64,000 nucleotides of DNA. Origin: Obscuribacter phosphatis_A. Lineage in GTDB: Bacteria; Cyanobacteriota; Vampirovibrionia; Obscuribacterales; Obscuribacteraceae. The stretch is from the NCBI GenBank assembly GCA_017303615.1, contig JAFLCK010000001.1, positions 1-64,000 on the forward strand. The letters run 5' to 3'. The position numbers and the translations under genes are program-made. Of the stretch, positions 50,909-59,339 are shown one piece after another; the first letter of the stretch is position 1, and every line of letters begins with the position of its first letter. The notes beneath the pieces were generated by a model, which saw nothing but the letters and a program-made list of their open reading frames with translations, searched no databases and was not told where the DNA came from.

Positions 50909-52894
50909 TCACTCGTCGAATTTAGAGTCGAGGTTACTCTTGATCACAGGCTCGGCCAATAGTTGGGGAAGAGGTAGATTGGCTTTCTCTATTTTGGAGA
51001 GAATGGTGCCGCAATAGATCCACTGTTCTTCGTTTGTAAGCCCCAGGTTGCCGTCCAACAAAGTCGCTTCATTGACTAAGTTGTTTACTTCTTGGGCTGC
51101 TTCTTGTGTTTGTGCTGGTGTAGATTCGCCGATAAGCGGCTGGCGCATTCGCTTGACCAAATCAAGCACCACCTGTTTCCTTTCATCGAGGGTGCTCTGA
51201 AACTTGGGTCCAATATAGCTGCTCTTTTCGGCGATCATCCGGGCATAAACATTAGCCAGCCAGGCAGCAAACTCTTGCCCAAAGGCATAGTTTTGCAGCA
51301 TCTTTGGCAGGTTTTCAGCAGTGACCAGTTGGGGCGCCGGCGCACCGGTATAAACAAAGTTTTCGGCTTTGCCCTCGAGCATTTTGAGCAGGCTTTGATA
51401 GTAGCCCCAGCTATTGTCTTGAATAAGTCGCGTCGCCAAAGCCGTTTGTTTTTGCCCTAGGTCGCGCACCAGGGCATCTCTAATGACGAATACTTCATGC
51501 ACATTGTCTTGGCAGTCGGCAACCGGTGTTAGCTTGATTTGTTTGCCGCAGTGCTCGCCCTTATCTATCAACAGACCAACTAGGCTGTTTGAAGTGGCTT
51601 CCACTACGCTGTCGCCTTCCACCCAATAGTGTTCGGCGTTGGGCATAAGCTTGTCAAAGTTTTCGGCAAACTGGGGGCTGCCGGGAATAGGCTGGGCATA
51701 AGCCACCAGCGCGGCTTTGTTCCAGTCCCATGTTTTTACTTCTTGGCGCAGTTGCTGCCCAAAGTCGCCTTGAGCGAGGGCGCCTGTGAACTGGCTGGCT
51801 AGACCGGCACCAAGGCTATGCCCGGTAACATAGATATTTTCTGGCGGTGGGTAATTGGCTTCGAGATGTTTGCAAGCAGCGGTGATTGTGCCAAGCATGG
51901 TCGGTAAAGAATCAGCAAAACCGGCAGTGACTTTGCCGACTTTGCTAAGCAGTGGTTTTTCAATTTGACTGTTGCTGCGTAAGTCGGTGATCCAATCGGG
52001 GTTGCCCTTGTGATCGCCGATTATATTCTGTGCTCGCCATACTGTTTTTGACAAAGAAGCGCCGCTGCGGCTGCCGCGAAAGACAATATGAGCATCATAG
52101 CCGGTGGCGGTTTTGTGCATCATGACAAAACCCATGAGGCTCCAGGAAGGATCTTTGCTGCCATCACTGCCGGTGCCGCCTTCAAAAACCACCAAATGAT
52201 CCTTGCCTTCTGAATAGTCTTTAATGGTGAATTTTTCAGTATCGTTATGGGGATAGCTTGTCGGTTTTGAGCGATAGCGAATGCCTTCGATGGTTTTGAT
52301 ATTGCTAGTGATATAGTCCGGCGCGGCCACGGCCAAATAGCGCTCACCATCTCTGGTGAATGCCGGCAAGGCGGCATCGAGTGTTTTATAGTTGGTCAAT
52401 ATGGGGTCTAGATTGAGGTTGCTCTCGCCCCAGCCGCGAATAGCGTTAGGACCGCCGTAAAAGCCAGGTCTAGAGCCTAGAGCCGCTGCGTATTCGTGGG
52501 TGAAACGGCAGATATTGTCGCGTCTATCGCTGCCCACTCGCGACATCATGTCGTACCAAGGGTCGAGAGGCAGGCACAAAGATTGATGATAAAACTGATA
52601 GGCTAGGGTGCAAAGATCTAAGTTGAAGATGTTCTGTGGAACACCGTTCTGGCTGTCTATTTGATTGGCTATTGTTTGAATTTGTGCCTGGTTTTGGGGC
52701 TGAATTTGTGACTGAGCTTGTGACTGATTTGGCTCAGCGGCTCTTGTCTCTGTGGTCGAGAGGAGAGCAAATAATCCAAGCGCTGACACTAGCGCTGAAA
52801 CTAGCGTAGGAATGAGGGACAAGGAAGCAACTGCGTTGGATACTTTTGCAGTGAGTCTATTTGGGTGCTTTGTGGTGGCTCTGAAAATTGGCAT
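50909..52894 (-). CDS. Exported class 3-type lipase
   Basis: 661 residues. A long hydrophobic N-terminus (residues 20-50) ends near TRAAEP, followed by a Gln/Asn-rich linker. The alpha/beta-hydrolase nucleophile elbow is IYVTGHSLGAGLASQF near residue 358 (G-H-S-L-G). Upstream, HIVFRGSRSG gives the oxyanion part typical of lipase class 3. The C-terminal 250 residues are helical and without known motif. Its ATG overlaps the stop of the upstream gene (ATGTGATG), so the two are translationally coupled. Likely substrate: ester or glyceride lipid outside the cell. Confidence 0.78.
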   Translation of the reverse strand: MPIFRATTKHPNRLTAKVSNAVASLSLIPTLVSALVSALGLFALLSTTETRAAEPNQSQAQSQIQPQNQAQIQTIANQIDSQNGVPQNIFNLDLCTLAYQFYHQSLCLPLDPWYDMMSRVGSDRRDNICRFTHEYAAALGSRPGFYGGPNAIRGWGESNLNLDPILTNYKTLDAALPAFTRDGERYLAVAAPDYITSNIKTIEGIRYRSKPTSYPHNDTEKFTIKDYSEGKDHLVVFEGGTGSDGSKDPSWSLMGFVMMHKTATGYDAHIVFRGSRSGASLSKTVWRAQNIIGDHKGNPDWITDLRSNSQIEKPLLSKVGKVTAGFADSLPTMLGTITAACKHLEANYPPPENIYVTGHSLGAGLASQFTGALAQGDFGQQLRQEVKTWDWNKAALVAYAQPIPGSPQFAENFDKLMPNAEHYWVEGDSVVEATSNSLVGLLIDKGEHCGKQIKLTPVADCQDNVHEVFVIRDALVRDLGQKQTALATRLIQDNSWGYYQSLLKMLEGKAENFVYTGAPAPQLVTAENLPKMLQNYAFGQEFAAWLANVYARMIAEKSSYIGPKFQSTLDERKQVVLDLVKRMRQPLIGESTPAQTQEAAQEVNNLVNEATLLDGNLGLTNEEQWIYCGTILSKIEKANLPLPQLLAEPVIKSNLDSKFDE

Positions 52895-53121
52895 CACATT
52901 TTATACCCGGGCTTTCTATAGAGGTTGTCCCAGCGTCCTTCTATTTCGGGCTTATAGACTTGTTCCGCCCAGTCGGTTGATTCGATTTCTTCTATGTCAA
53001 CTGAAAAATAGGCGTCTCCCTTGCCAAGTATGGCGCTACCGGCTTTGACAATTTCATCGGCAAGCTTCTGTTTTTGTTCTTCCGAGCTGCCTGGCCAGAG
53101 TTTTACGACTATGTGCGGCAT
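52894..53121 (-). CDS. 4-oxalocrotonate tautomerase-family protein
   Basis: 75 residues from the ATG at 53121 with AAGGTG upstream; longer in-frame starts lack that site. After Met removal the N-terminus is PHIVVKLWPG, so the catalytic Pro1 of the tautomerase superfamily is present. The pattern EEQKQKLADEIVKAG and FSVDIEEI fits the beta-alpha-beta subunit. Usual role: enol-keto tautomerisation of 2-oxo acids; substrate unknown. It is translationally coupled to the lipase. Confidence 0.82.
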   Translation of the reverse strand: MPHIVVKLWPGSSEEQKQKLADEIVKAGSAILGKGDAYFSVDIEEIESTDWAEQVYKPEIEGRWDNLYRKPGYKM

Positions 53122-53927
53122 GTTCACCTTCGTTTGATTGGTTATGGGGTCTGCATAAGTTAGCAGAATATGGCGCATTGTGGTGAGGTTTGATGGGGGT
53201 GTCCGTGGAATTGGGATGGGCGTGTTTTCAAGTGAATTGCGGTAAAAGTGCACACGATTGGGTGGCGACGATTGAATCAGATGGGGCGGAGCAATAGAGC
53301 TTCTTTAAGGCTATATGGATGATTGTGAGTAGATTGGCAAGAATTTGTGATTCAAGTTAGGGGTTGTTTTGGCTGGTTATTGAGAAGAATTGCGTTACAG
53401 GTGCTGCTCTTTGTTGATTTTGAGGGAGATGTTTTGACGCCCGATATGTTAGAAGGGTATCAAAGGTGAGAGTGGCAGTTTAGCTAGTCTGCTGAGGAGC
53501 TCGAGGCGATAAAGCGAGAGCGGGCTGACGCTTAAGAGACTATGTCTGATTGGATTCAGATGCCGCCAGATGGCGATATGGCATATCATTCGAGCGCCCA
53601 AATGAGAGACGGCGGAACCGCAGTGTTTAGCTGGGTGATGACTCTGCCAATAACGTCATCAAGAAATGCGTACCAATTTTGGTTGACGCTATTCTTATGT
53701 ATAAGGGTAAATTTTCTGCTGAGGCAAGGTTCCAAGTGCTACATCGGGTCGTCTTAATTATTCCAGAAACTATACATGCCAACTCATTCATTTAGGAGCC
53801 GATCCTCGATATGTCTGATGACCGTCCGCGCCAGCTTCTTGCCGTAGATTGTTGACTTTTCCGCCTACGCGATAACGGACCATTGAAAGGAAATTCGTTA
53901 GTTACACTTTAGGTGCTTTTCTTCATG
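53122..53927. other. Long gap at the left edge of the accessory region
   Basis: About 800 bp. It separates ordinary genes from the accessory cluster. Scattered coding-like frames are visible but broken (see the separate entry at 53542). No insertion-sequence end, direct repeat or tRNA was seen. It may be the scar of an insertion or of gene loss. Confidence 0.4.
53542..53795 (+). pseudogene. Possible decayed coding remnant
   Basis: A frame from ATG at 53542 gives SDWIQMPPDGDMAYH and then loses quality. A second frame, one base off, ends at TAG 53793-53795 and reads SANNVIKKCVPILVDAIL, then YKGKFSAEARFQVLHRV. The two might be one gene with a frameshift near 53636. No homologue is known to me. 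Confidence 0.25.
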
Positions 53928-56900
53928 TCACCAACGATCAGGCGGATTGTTGACTATATGCTCCGCTTCTCGGTCATATTGATCTGCGATCGCCCTCAGC
54001 GCGGCTGCAAGGCGCTGAAAGCCTGCATTTTCTATACTTTCCGCTTTGTCTCGATAGGTTCTCGCCAGCTGTCGTTCTGGCGCTCCAGTTGGATCAATCC
54101 GATGAACTCCTCTCGAATTAGTTACCTGTTGTGAAAATCCTTGCCTCGACTTTTCAGCGTTCTTACTGTTTAAAAATGTAGCGACTGCTCGATGAATCCA
54201 CAACCCGTCCGGATCAGGAGGAGAATAGAAGAGAACACAGCCCAAGTGGATCAAGGCTAAATCGAGGCGATCTGACTTGGTACATATGGTCGTTACTTCG
54301 CGGACCCAAGCCTCGAAGGCTGGCGCCGAAAAGGTGCCGTCGCTCTGCGTACCTGGGGGGGTCTTCCATCCTTGCAGAAGCCTCCAAACATTCATTGCGA
54401 TTGCTTCTTCTTGCGGAGTTGGTGTTTTTTCTTCGCGTGGTTTATTGTGCGGATGGTACAGAAATTCAACTAGTTCGCAAAAAAACGCTGGAACTTGAGC
54501 GAGTCGATTTTCTAAAACCTTTGCAGAGGAGCCTTTGTCTCGAGCCAGTATTTGTAAATATTTCCACTCGACTCTAAACAATGTTTCTTGATCTACCTTA
54601 GGATGTGTCTGCAAGGACTTGATAATCTTGGCTATGCAGTAAATATCAGCGTTTTCGCCTTCCTTCATTTTTGTCGAGAGAAGTAATCTAATGCTTCTTT
54701 CGACATCAATTTGACCTTTGATATCTAACTGTTTTGCAAGACATGCAAGCGCTAGACGAAACCTTCCTAGCTCGATAAATTTGTCGATGGCTGCTCCTAA
54801 GTCTTCGGTTGTTTCATAAATGTCTGGATTTACGAGCATCCAATACTCTGAATCATTCTCTCCTAGCCATTCTTTTGCGATCTTCCAAGTGTTGGGCGTA
54901 AAAGGCAATAATGCGAGGAATTGACCAATGTCCGACTTTTGCCAAGACGGCTCTCTCACCCCATCAATCCACCCATCTCCATTGCTGTGCAGCCTTCCGC
55001 GAATATAGCCATGTGCGAATTGAATCATGGAGTTTTCTCTCAGCACAGATGGCAGAATCTCTGTATCGATTTTGGGCTCGGTAATTTGCGAGAAGAAGAA
55101 ACCTACGTTTCCCGGAACCTCAACATCTCTTGCAAAATCGATGACACCAGATACACTACCATGGGCAAAGATTTCGCCTATAGCCTTTTGTCTTTTGTAC
55201 GCCAGCTCTTTGCTCCGCTCCTCGATGCTGGTAGCTTCATTCATTAGCTCATCTGGAACATGGGAAAATAGTACTTTGTATAGCTGTCCAGGATTCTTTG
55301 GTGCAATTTCATAAGTTACTCGTTCTATATTGGTGATCGTTTCCACCGACAGTCCGCGATAATTTGACGAGTTGTGGATATTGAGAATTAGCTCGTTCAG
55401 CTCTCGCCATAGTTCCATCTTTTCCTGTTCTGAGGATTGCTGAAGTTTCTCTGAATTCACCATCTCCAATAGCTGCTCTAAATGAGCTGGGCTCAAATGT
55501 TCTGCATGGCGCACGAGCTCCGTCAATCGTGCAGCACTACTCTCTGCCATTAAGAGCATGATGGAGGCATAGGCCAGTACTTGTTGTTGGTAATGTTTCT
55601 TGCTAATTCCTATTTCTGCTTCTTCTGGTAGTTCTACACGGAGAAAGGTTGGCTTATGCGTTCCCATCGAGTTATGTTGTATGCCTGGTAGCAAGGCTAA
55701 GAGCAACTTCCAGGCAATTTTGGGCTCTTCTTGCTGAATCGTTTTGACGGCAACAATTCGCTTCTCCTGCGATGCGGTCGTTTGAGGTAACCAGGGTAAC
55801 AAAATTGTCACCAGCGAGTTAAACGGTCTGTTTCCCCACTGTCCGCCTGGGTCGCGAGCCGCTAGATTGCTTAGGAGAATGCAAACTTGTACAAGATATC
55901 TCTCATCCCACGCCAATCCCTCGAGCGCCCAAAGGAGACCAGTTAAATAATTTTGCCCAGAGATACCACCGGTTTCCTGGCGAAATAGTTCGTCAAACGG
56001 ACAACAGGAGATTGCCAGATTTTTCTCGACAATTCGCAGGAATTCATCAGGAGCCGCCTCAGCAATCTGGGGTAACAAATCGTTAAGACTACCCCAGATT
56101 AGCCAGTCGGCACTGCTAAGAATTTCACGTACGGTCAACAGAGATATTGTTTGGGCTTTACCCTCCGTGCAGTTGACGACAACCTCTCCACTACACCCAA
56201 GGAGTGCGAGCCCATCAGCAAGTCCTTTCCGCAATGACGACGAGTGTGTAAGTGACTTTCCCTTGATTTGGGCAGCAAAGCGTTCATCGGAGGGAAGTTC
56301 GAATTTTGGATCTGTCTCGCGCAGTGTTTTGACTGCAACATGCTTGAACAGATCCAGAGTTGTGTCAAACAGTCTCGGTCCTAATTCTGTCCAGAGTTGC
56401 CTGCGTTTTCCGATTGACCATTCTCCATCTTTGAGTTTCAGTGACGTTTCCGGATGTTGAAGCAATTGGCGCATTTTGAGGATCCATGTCTGAAAATCCT
56501 CTTGCACAAATTCCGAAACTGTCTCTCGATCACCATGAGTCTTTTCGTTCCAGCTGCCAATCATGTTTGCTAGTGCCAATTCAGCAGCGTGCGGAACCTC
56601 ATTCCAGTCTATTTCCTCAGCAATTTCTTCGGTACGGAGTTCAACAGGAATTGTCGAAGATCCTGCAGGCTTGAAAGCATCTCTGAGATCTTCGGCAATG
56701 TTATCTCTTGATATTGCACCAGCATTTTTATTCCACGATTGAACTTCATCGACTATTCGAGACCAAAGCATTTGGGCACCACTAGTGGTGTACTGGCTCA
56801 TTAATGAGTGCACCAGAGACAGATGAACACCTGCTTTTATATCGAGGTCGTAACTGAGTAAATGGAAATGACGCAAAAATTGAAACAGCCGATCATCGGC

Positions 56901-57455
56901 TACTTCAACTCCAGCGTTTGCCTTCTTGAGCTGTTCCCTGAATGCTTTCAATTTATCTTGCTTGTCTTTGCTGCTCAAATTGGACATATCAACCATGCGC
57001 AGAAATTCTTCTGCACTGTTCGTATGTCTCACCCATTCCAAGATTCCACGGGCGCCACTGATGTCAGTATTGCTCAATGGTCCTGTTATCAAAGCAATCG
57101 AATCGCTGCCTTCAGTGAACAGATCAGGATTGTTGAAATCGTTCCATGCAGCTTGTATCACTTCTCCGAACACTTTACCGGTAGCTGTTATCGCCACCGT
57201 ATGCTTTATCTGAGCCAGCAGTTTTCGCTGCTGATCGCCACCGAGATTCTCGACAAAGACAATCATGTCGTCAGTGTCAAATCCGTCCATCTTTCCCTGC
57301 AACTTAATCTTCAAGATGGGCCAGCATGGCAATGATGGCGCGAAACCATTCGTGAGCATCAAAGCAACGAAGGACGCCTGAACGTGCGCCTCAAAGTGGT
57401 TGCCACCACCGCCCGTTGAGAATGGATTGCTTAACTGCTTCTTTTTACCAGACAC
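53928..57455 (-). CDS. Large protein with PD-(D/E)xK-like nuclease N-terminus, candidate antiviral effector
   Basis: 1175 residues from a GTG. Residues 9-30 read SNPFSTGGGGNHFEAHVQA. Then E22, D62/D63 in FDTDDMIVFVEN and Q82-K84 in LLAQIKHT give the E, D, Q-x-K order of a Cap4/Mrr-like nuclease. The remaining thousand residues are helical, solenoid-like, with no Walker A motif that I can find, so it is not an obvious STAND ATPase. KRQKAIGEIFAHGSVSGVIDFARDVEVPGNVG near residue 750 recalls regions I have seen in large defence proteins, but that is memory only. It is read divergently from the PIN toxin pair. Immune function is inferred from domain type and setting. Confidence 0.6.
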   Translation of the reverse strand: MSGKKKQLSNPFSTGGGGNHFEAHVQASFVALMLTNGFAPSLPCWPILKIKLQGKMDGFDTDDMIVFVENLGGDQQRKLLAQIKHTVAITATGKVFGEVIQAAWNDFNNPDLFTEGSDSIALITGPLSNTDISGARGILEWVRHTNSAEEFLRMVDMSNLSSKDKQDKLKAFREQLKKANAGVEVADDRLFQFLRHFHLLSYDLDIKAGVHLSLVHSLMSQYTTSGAQMLWSRIVDEVQSWNKNAGAISRDNIAEDLRDAFKPAGSSTIPVELRTEEIAEEIDWNEVPHAAELALANMIGSWNEKTHGDRETVSEFVQEDFQTWILKMRQLLQHPETSLKLKDGEWSIGKRRQLWTELGPRLFDTTLDLFKHVAVKTLRETDPKFELPSDERFAAQIKGKSLTHSSSLRKGLADGLALLGCSGEVVVNCTEGKAQTISLLTVREILSSADWLIWGSLNDLLPQIAEAAPDEFLRIVEKNLAISCCPFDELFRQETGGISGQNYLTGLLWALEGLAWDERYLVQVCILLSNLAARDPGGQWGNRPFNSLVTILLPWLPQTTASQEKRIVAVKTIQQEEPKIAWKLLLALLPGIQHNSMGTHKPTFLRVELPEEAEIGISKKHYQQQVLAYASIMLLMAESSAARLTELVRHAEHLSPAHLEQLLEMVNSEKLQQSSEQEKMELWRELNELILNIHNSSNYRGLSVETITNIERVTYEIAPKNPGQLYKVLFSHVPDELMNEATSIEERSKELAYKRQKAIGEIFAHGSVSGVIDFARDVEVPGNVGFFFSQITEPKIDTEILPSVLRENSMIQFAHGYIRGRLHSNGDGWIDGVREPSWQKSDIGQFLALLPFTPNTWKIAKEWLGENDSEYWMLVNPDIYETTEDLGAAIDKFIELGRFRLALACLAKQLDIKGQIDVERSIRLLLSTKMKEGENADIYCIAKIIKSLQTHPKVDQETLFRVEWKYLQILARDKGSSAKVLENRLAQVPAFFCELVEFLYHPHNKPREEKTPTPQEEAIAMNVWRLLQGWKTPPGTQSDGTFSAPAFEAWVREVTTICTKSDRLDLALIHLGCVLFYSPPDPDGLWIHRAVATFLNSKNAEKSRQGFSQQVTNSRGVHRIDPTGAPERQLARTYRDKAESIENAGFQRLAAALRAIADQYDREAEHIVNNPPDRW

Positions 57456-57561
57456 GCCACCGCCGCTCCGATTTGTTGTTGCGTATTTATTTAGCCTCAG
57501 CAGGCACCAGTTAGGATCCTAAAACCAGACAGGTTAAAATGTCGATGCGGCTGTGCTTTTC

Positions 57562-57593
57562 TTGACAATACGCGGTGCCATACAGCTGTATGG
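57562..57593 (+). promoter_or_regulatory. Candidate operator (perfect 16-bp palindrome) with -35-like box
   Basis: CCATACAGCTGTATGG at 57578-57593 is a perfect palindrome. TTGACA at 57562-57567 lies 10 bp upstream of it. It sits between the divergent nuclease and PIN-partner genes and so could control either. No -10 box at ideal spacing is clear. Confidence 0.5.
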
Positions 57594-57704
57594 ATTCTAA
57601 TTCTATATTCAACTCGCGGAATCCCTCAAAGCCCGCAGGGTTTCATATTTAACCAGAAATGGAACAAATTCAAGGATAGACAGCTTTGACAGGAGGTGAG
57701 GACA

Positions 57705-58715
57705 ATGAGTAACGAAAATCTCAGAATGCCACTCACCATCCATTTGGTTGGTCCGGCGGTTGACAAACACCGCCTTTCTTTAGATCAGCTCACCCTTATT
57801 GCCGGGCAATTGCAAGTTGCGATTCACCGAATTGGCCGGATTTTATCGGGCGAAGCATTTAGCCTAATGCCGGGGCCGATATCAAAAGACGTAAAGGAAG
57901 CGTGTACCCTTGAGGTTGTGGCAATCAGACCGGGCAGCCTTTCGCTTGTCTGTGACTTCCCCATAGATTTAGCGCCAAGGACGCCCGAGCAACTATCGCT
58001 ATTCAATGAGAGCGGCGCCGACGCTAAAAAAGTACTCTCAGAAAAGTCGCTAGAGGCATTTGTGCAAGGCATCTCACATGTTGGCGAAGACAGCTCACAG
58101 CTTCCGCATGGTTTTGATAAAGGAGTTTTGCTCGCGCTTCGGGAAGGTGGCAAACTGTTCTCTCTGGGAATAGATTCAATTGACTTCGAGCTTCAAGGGA
58201 AGAGCCCGCAGCCAATCAAATCAGTCTTTACACCAAAGGTGTACGAACGGGTAGTTGCGCGCATTCAAGAACCTGTCATCAATAAAGCCAGTATTGAAGG
58301 ACTGCTATTGATGGGCGATTTCCGGAATACTGGCTATGCATGTCGAATTCATCCTAACGTAGGCAAACCAATTCGCTGCACCTTTGCTGAGGAGCAGAAG
58401 GAAGCAGTTTTGGCTGCTATGACACGACGCGTGAAACTCGCGGGAGAGACAGTCGAGATTAATCACGAGATAAAAAGTTTTCGAATTGAAGATATCGAAA
58501 TCCTGGATACAGAGCAATTTGCAGGAGGACAAGAGTTCCATCCTTTCTTTGATAATCAAATTGATTTGGACGTACTTGCTGCGGAACAAGGCGTTCCATC
58601 TAGCGTTAGCGTCGATGAGTTAAAGGCGGACTTCTGGCCTACCGATGAAAAGGATGACGAGTTTTTAGATGCTGTTCGGAGTTGGCGGCGAGAGGATCTG
58701 CCTAACGCCTCATGA
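57705..58715 (+). CDS. Long partner protein of the PIN toxin
   Basis: 336 residues from the ATG at 57705, behind a strong Shine-Dalgarno (AGGAGGTGAG at 57691-57700). The next gene starts inside its stop (ATGA), so the two are co-translated. The N-terminus LTIHLVGPAVDKHRLSLDQLTLIAGQLQVAIHRIGRIL is a strand-helix unit; the middle part has GTGY-like DFRNTGYACRIHP and a beta-rich core; the C-terminus is acidic. No classical antitoxin DNA-binding motif is evident, and it is three to four times the size of VapB antitoxins. It may neutralise the toxin by binding or have another role. Confidence 0.6.
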   Translation: MSNENLRMPLTIHLVGPAVDKHRLSLDQLTLIAGQLQVAIHRIGRILSGEAFSLMPGPISKDVKEACTLEVVAIRPGSLSLVCDFPIDLAPRTPEQLSLFNESGADAKKVLSEKSLEAFVQGISHVGEDSSQLPHGFDKGVLLALREGGKLFSLGIDSIDFELQGKSPQPIKSVFTPKVYERVVARIQEPVINKASIEGLLLMGDFRNTGYACRIHPNVGKPIRCTFAEEQKEAVLAAMTRRVKLAGETVEINHEIKSFRIEDIEILDTEQFAGGQEFHPFFDNQIDLDVLAAEQGVPSSVSVDELKADFWPTDEKDDEFLDAVRSWRREDLPNAS

Positions 58716-59230
58716 CCGATCGTCTTGTAGTTGACACTGATGTCGTTTCCTTCGTCTTCAAGGGTGATACGCGCGCAAAGGTGTACGAGCCGCATCCTAA
58801 AGGCCGGCAACTTGTTGTGTCATTCATGACCGTAGCTGAATTATATCGCTGGACAGAAGAAAGAAATTGGGGCTTAAAACAAATCGCCGCGCTTGAAGCA
58901 CATCTTAGGAATTTCGTGGTCCATCCCGTAGATCCCTATTTGTGGCAAATTTGGGGACGCATCATGACTGAAGGCAAGAAAAATGGAAAAGTCATCGCGT
59001 GCGCCGACGGCTGGATTGCAGCTACTGCGCTTGCTAACGGGATTCCGCTCGTGTCGTATAACGGAAAACATTACTCAGGTATTGCCGGGCTGTCGATAGT
59101 TTGCGAGACTTCGACGACTTTCTTCCTGACAGATGGCTCGCTCTCAGACAAACTAAGCACCTGTAACTCTTCTCTCCTGCAAGCAACGACTTCGCTCTCA
59201 ATATTCCCTCTATCGCTCGCCCGTTTCTAG
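58712..59230 (+). CDS. PIN-domain ribonuclease (VapC-like toxin)
   Basis: 172 residues. Metal-binding acidic residues: D8/D10 (VVDTDVVSF), E43 (VAELYRW) and D99 (CADGWIAATAL). After the normal end of a PIN domain near residue 130 (IAGLSIVCE) there is a Ser/Thr/Leu-rich tail of 40 residues that looks like read-through into non-coding sequence. VapC-type proteins cut RNA. ATGA overlap with the long upstream partner gene. Activity and target not shown. Confidence 0.8.
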   Translation: MTDRLVVDTDVVSFVFKGDTRAKVYEPHPKGRQLVVSFMTVAELYRWTEERNWGLKQIAALEAHLRNFVVHPVDPYLWQIWGRIMTEGKKNGKVIACADGWIAATALANGIPLVSYNGKHYSGIAGLSIVCETSTTFFLTDGSLSDKLSTCNSSLLQATTSLSIFPLSLARF

Positions 59231-59231
59231 G

Positions 59232-59339
59232 GTGTGCTTTGTGCAACGGTTTCGCGCCGGATACGTAACAGCGAAACCCGAGGCAACGCGATTAATCATC
59301 GGGAAGACTCAGTAAGGCGAGTTTATCTATATACCAGAA
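59232..59339 (+). pseudogene. 5' remnant of the VirD4/TraD gene with in-frame TAA
   Basis: In the frame of the downstream ATPase, codons from 59232 read through RAGYVTAKPEATRLIIGKTQ, then a TAA at 59313-59315, then GEFIYIPELVTNAHAIVCG. A LIIG-x(n)-YIP-x-L block just before the Walker A is what I recall for related coupling proteins, so the stop seems to cut a conserved gene. Confidence 0.45.
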
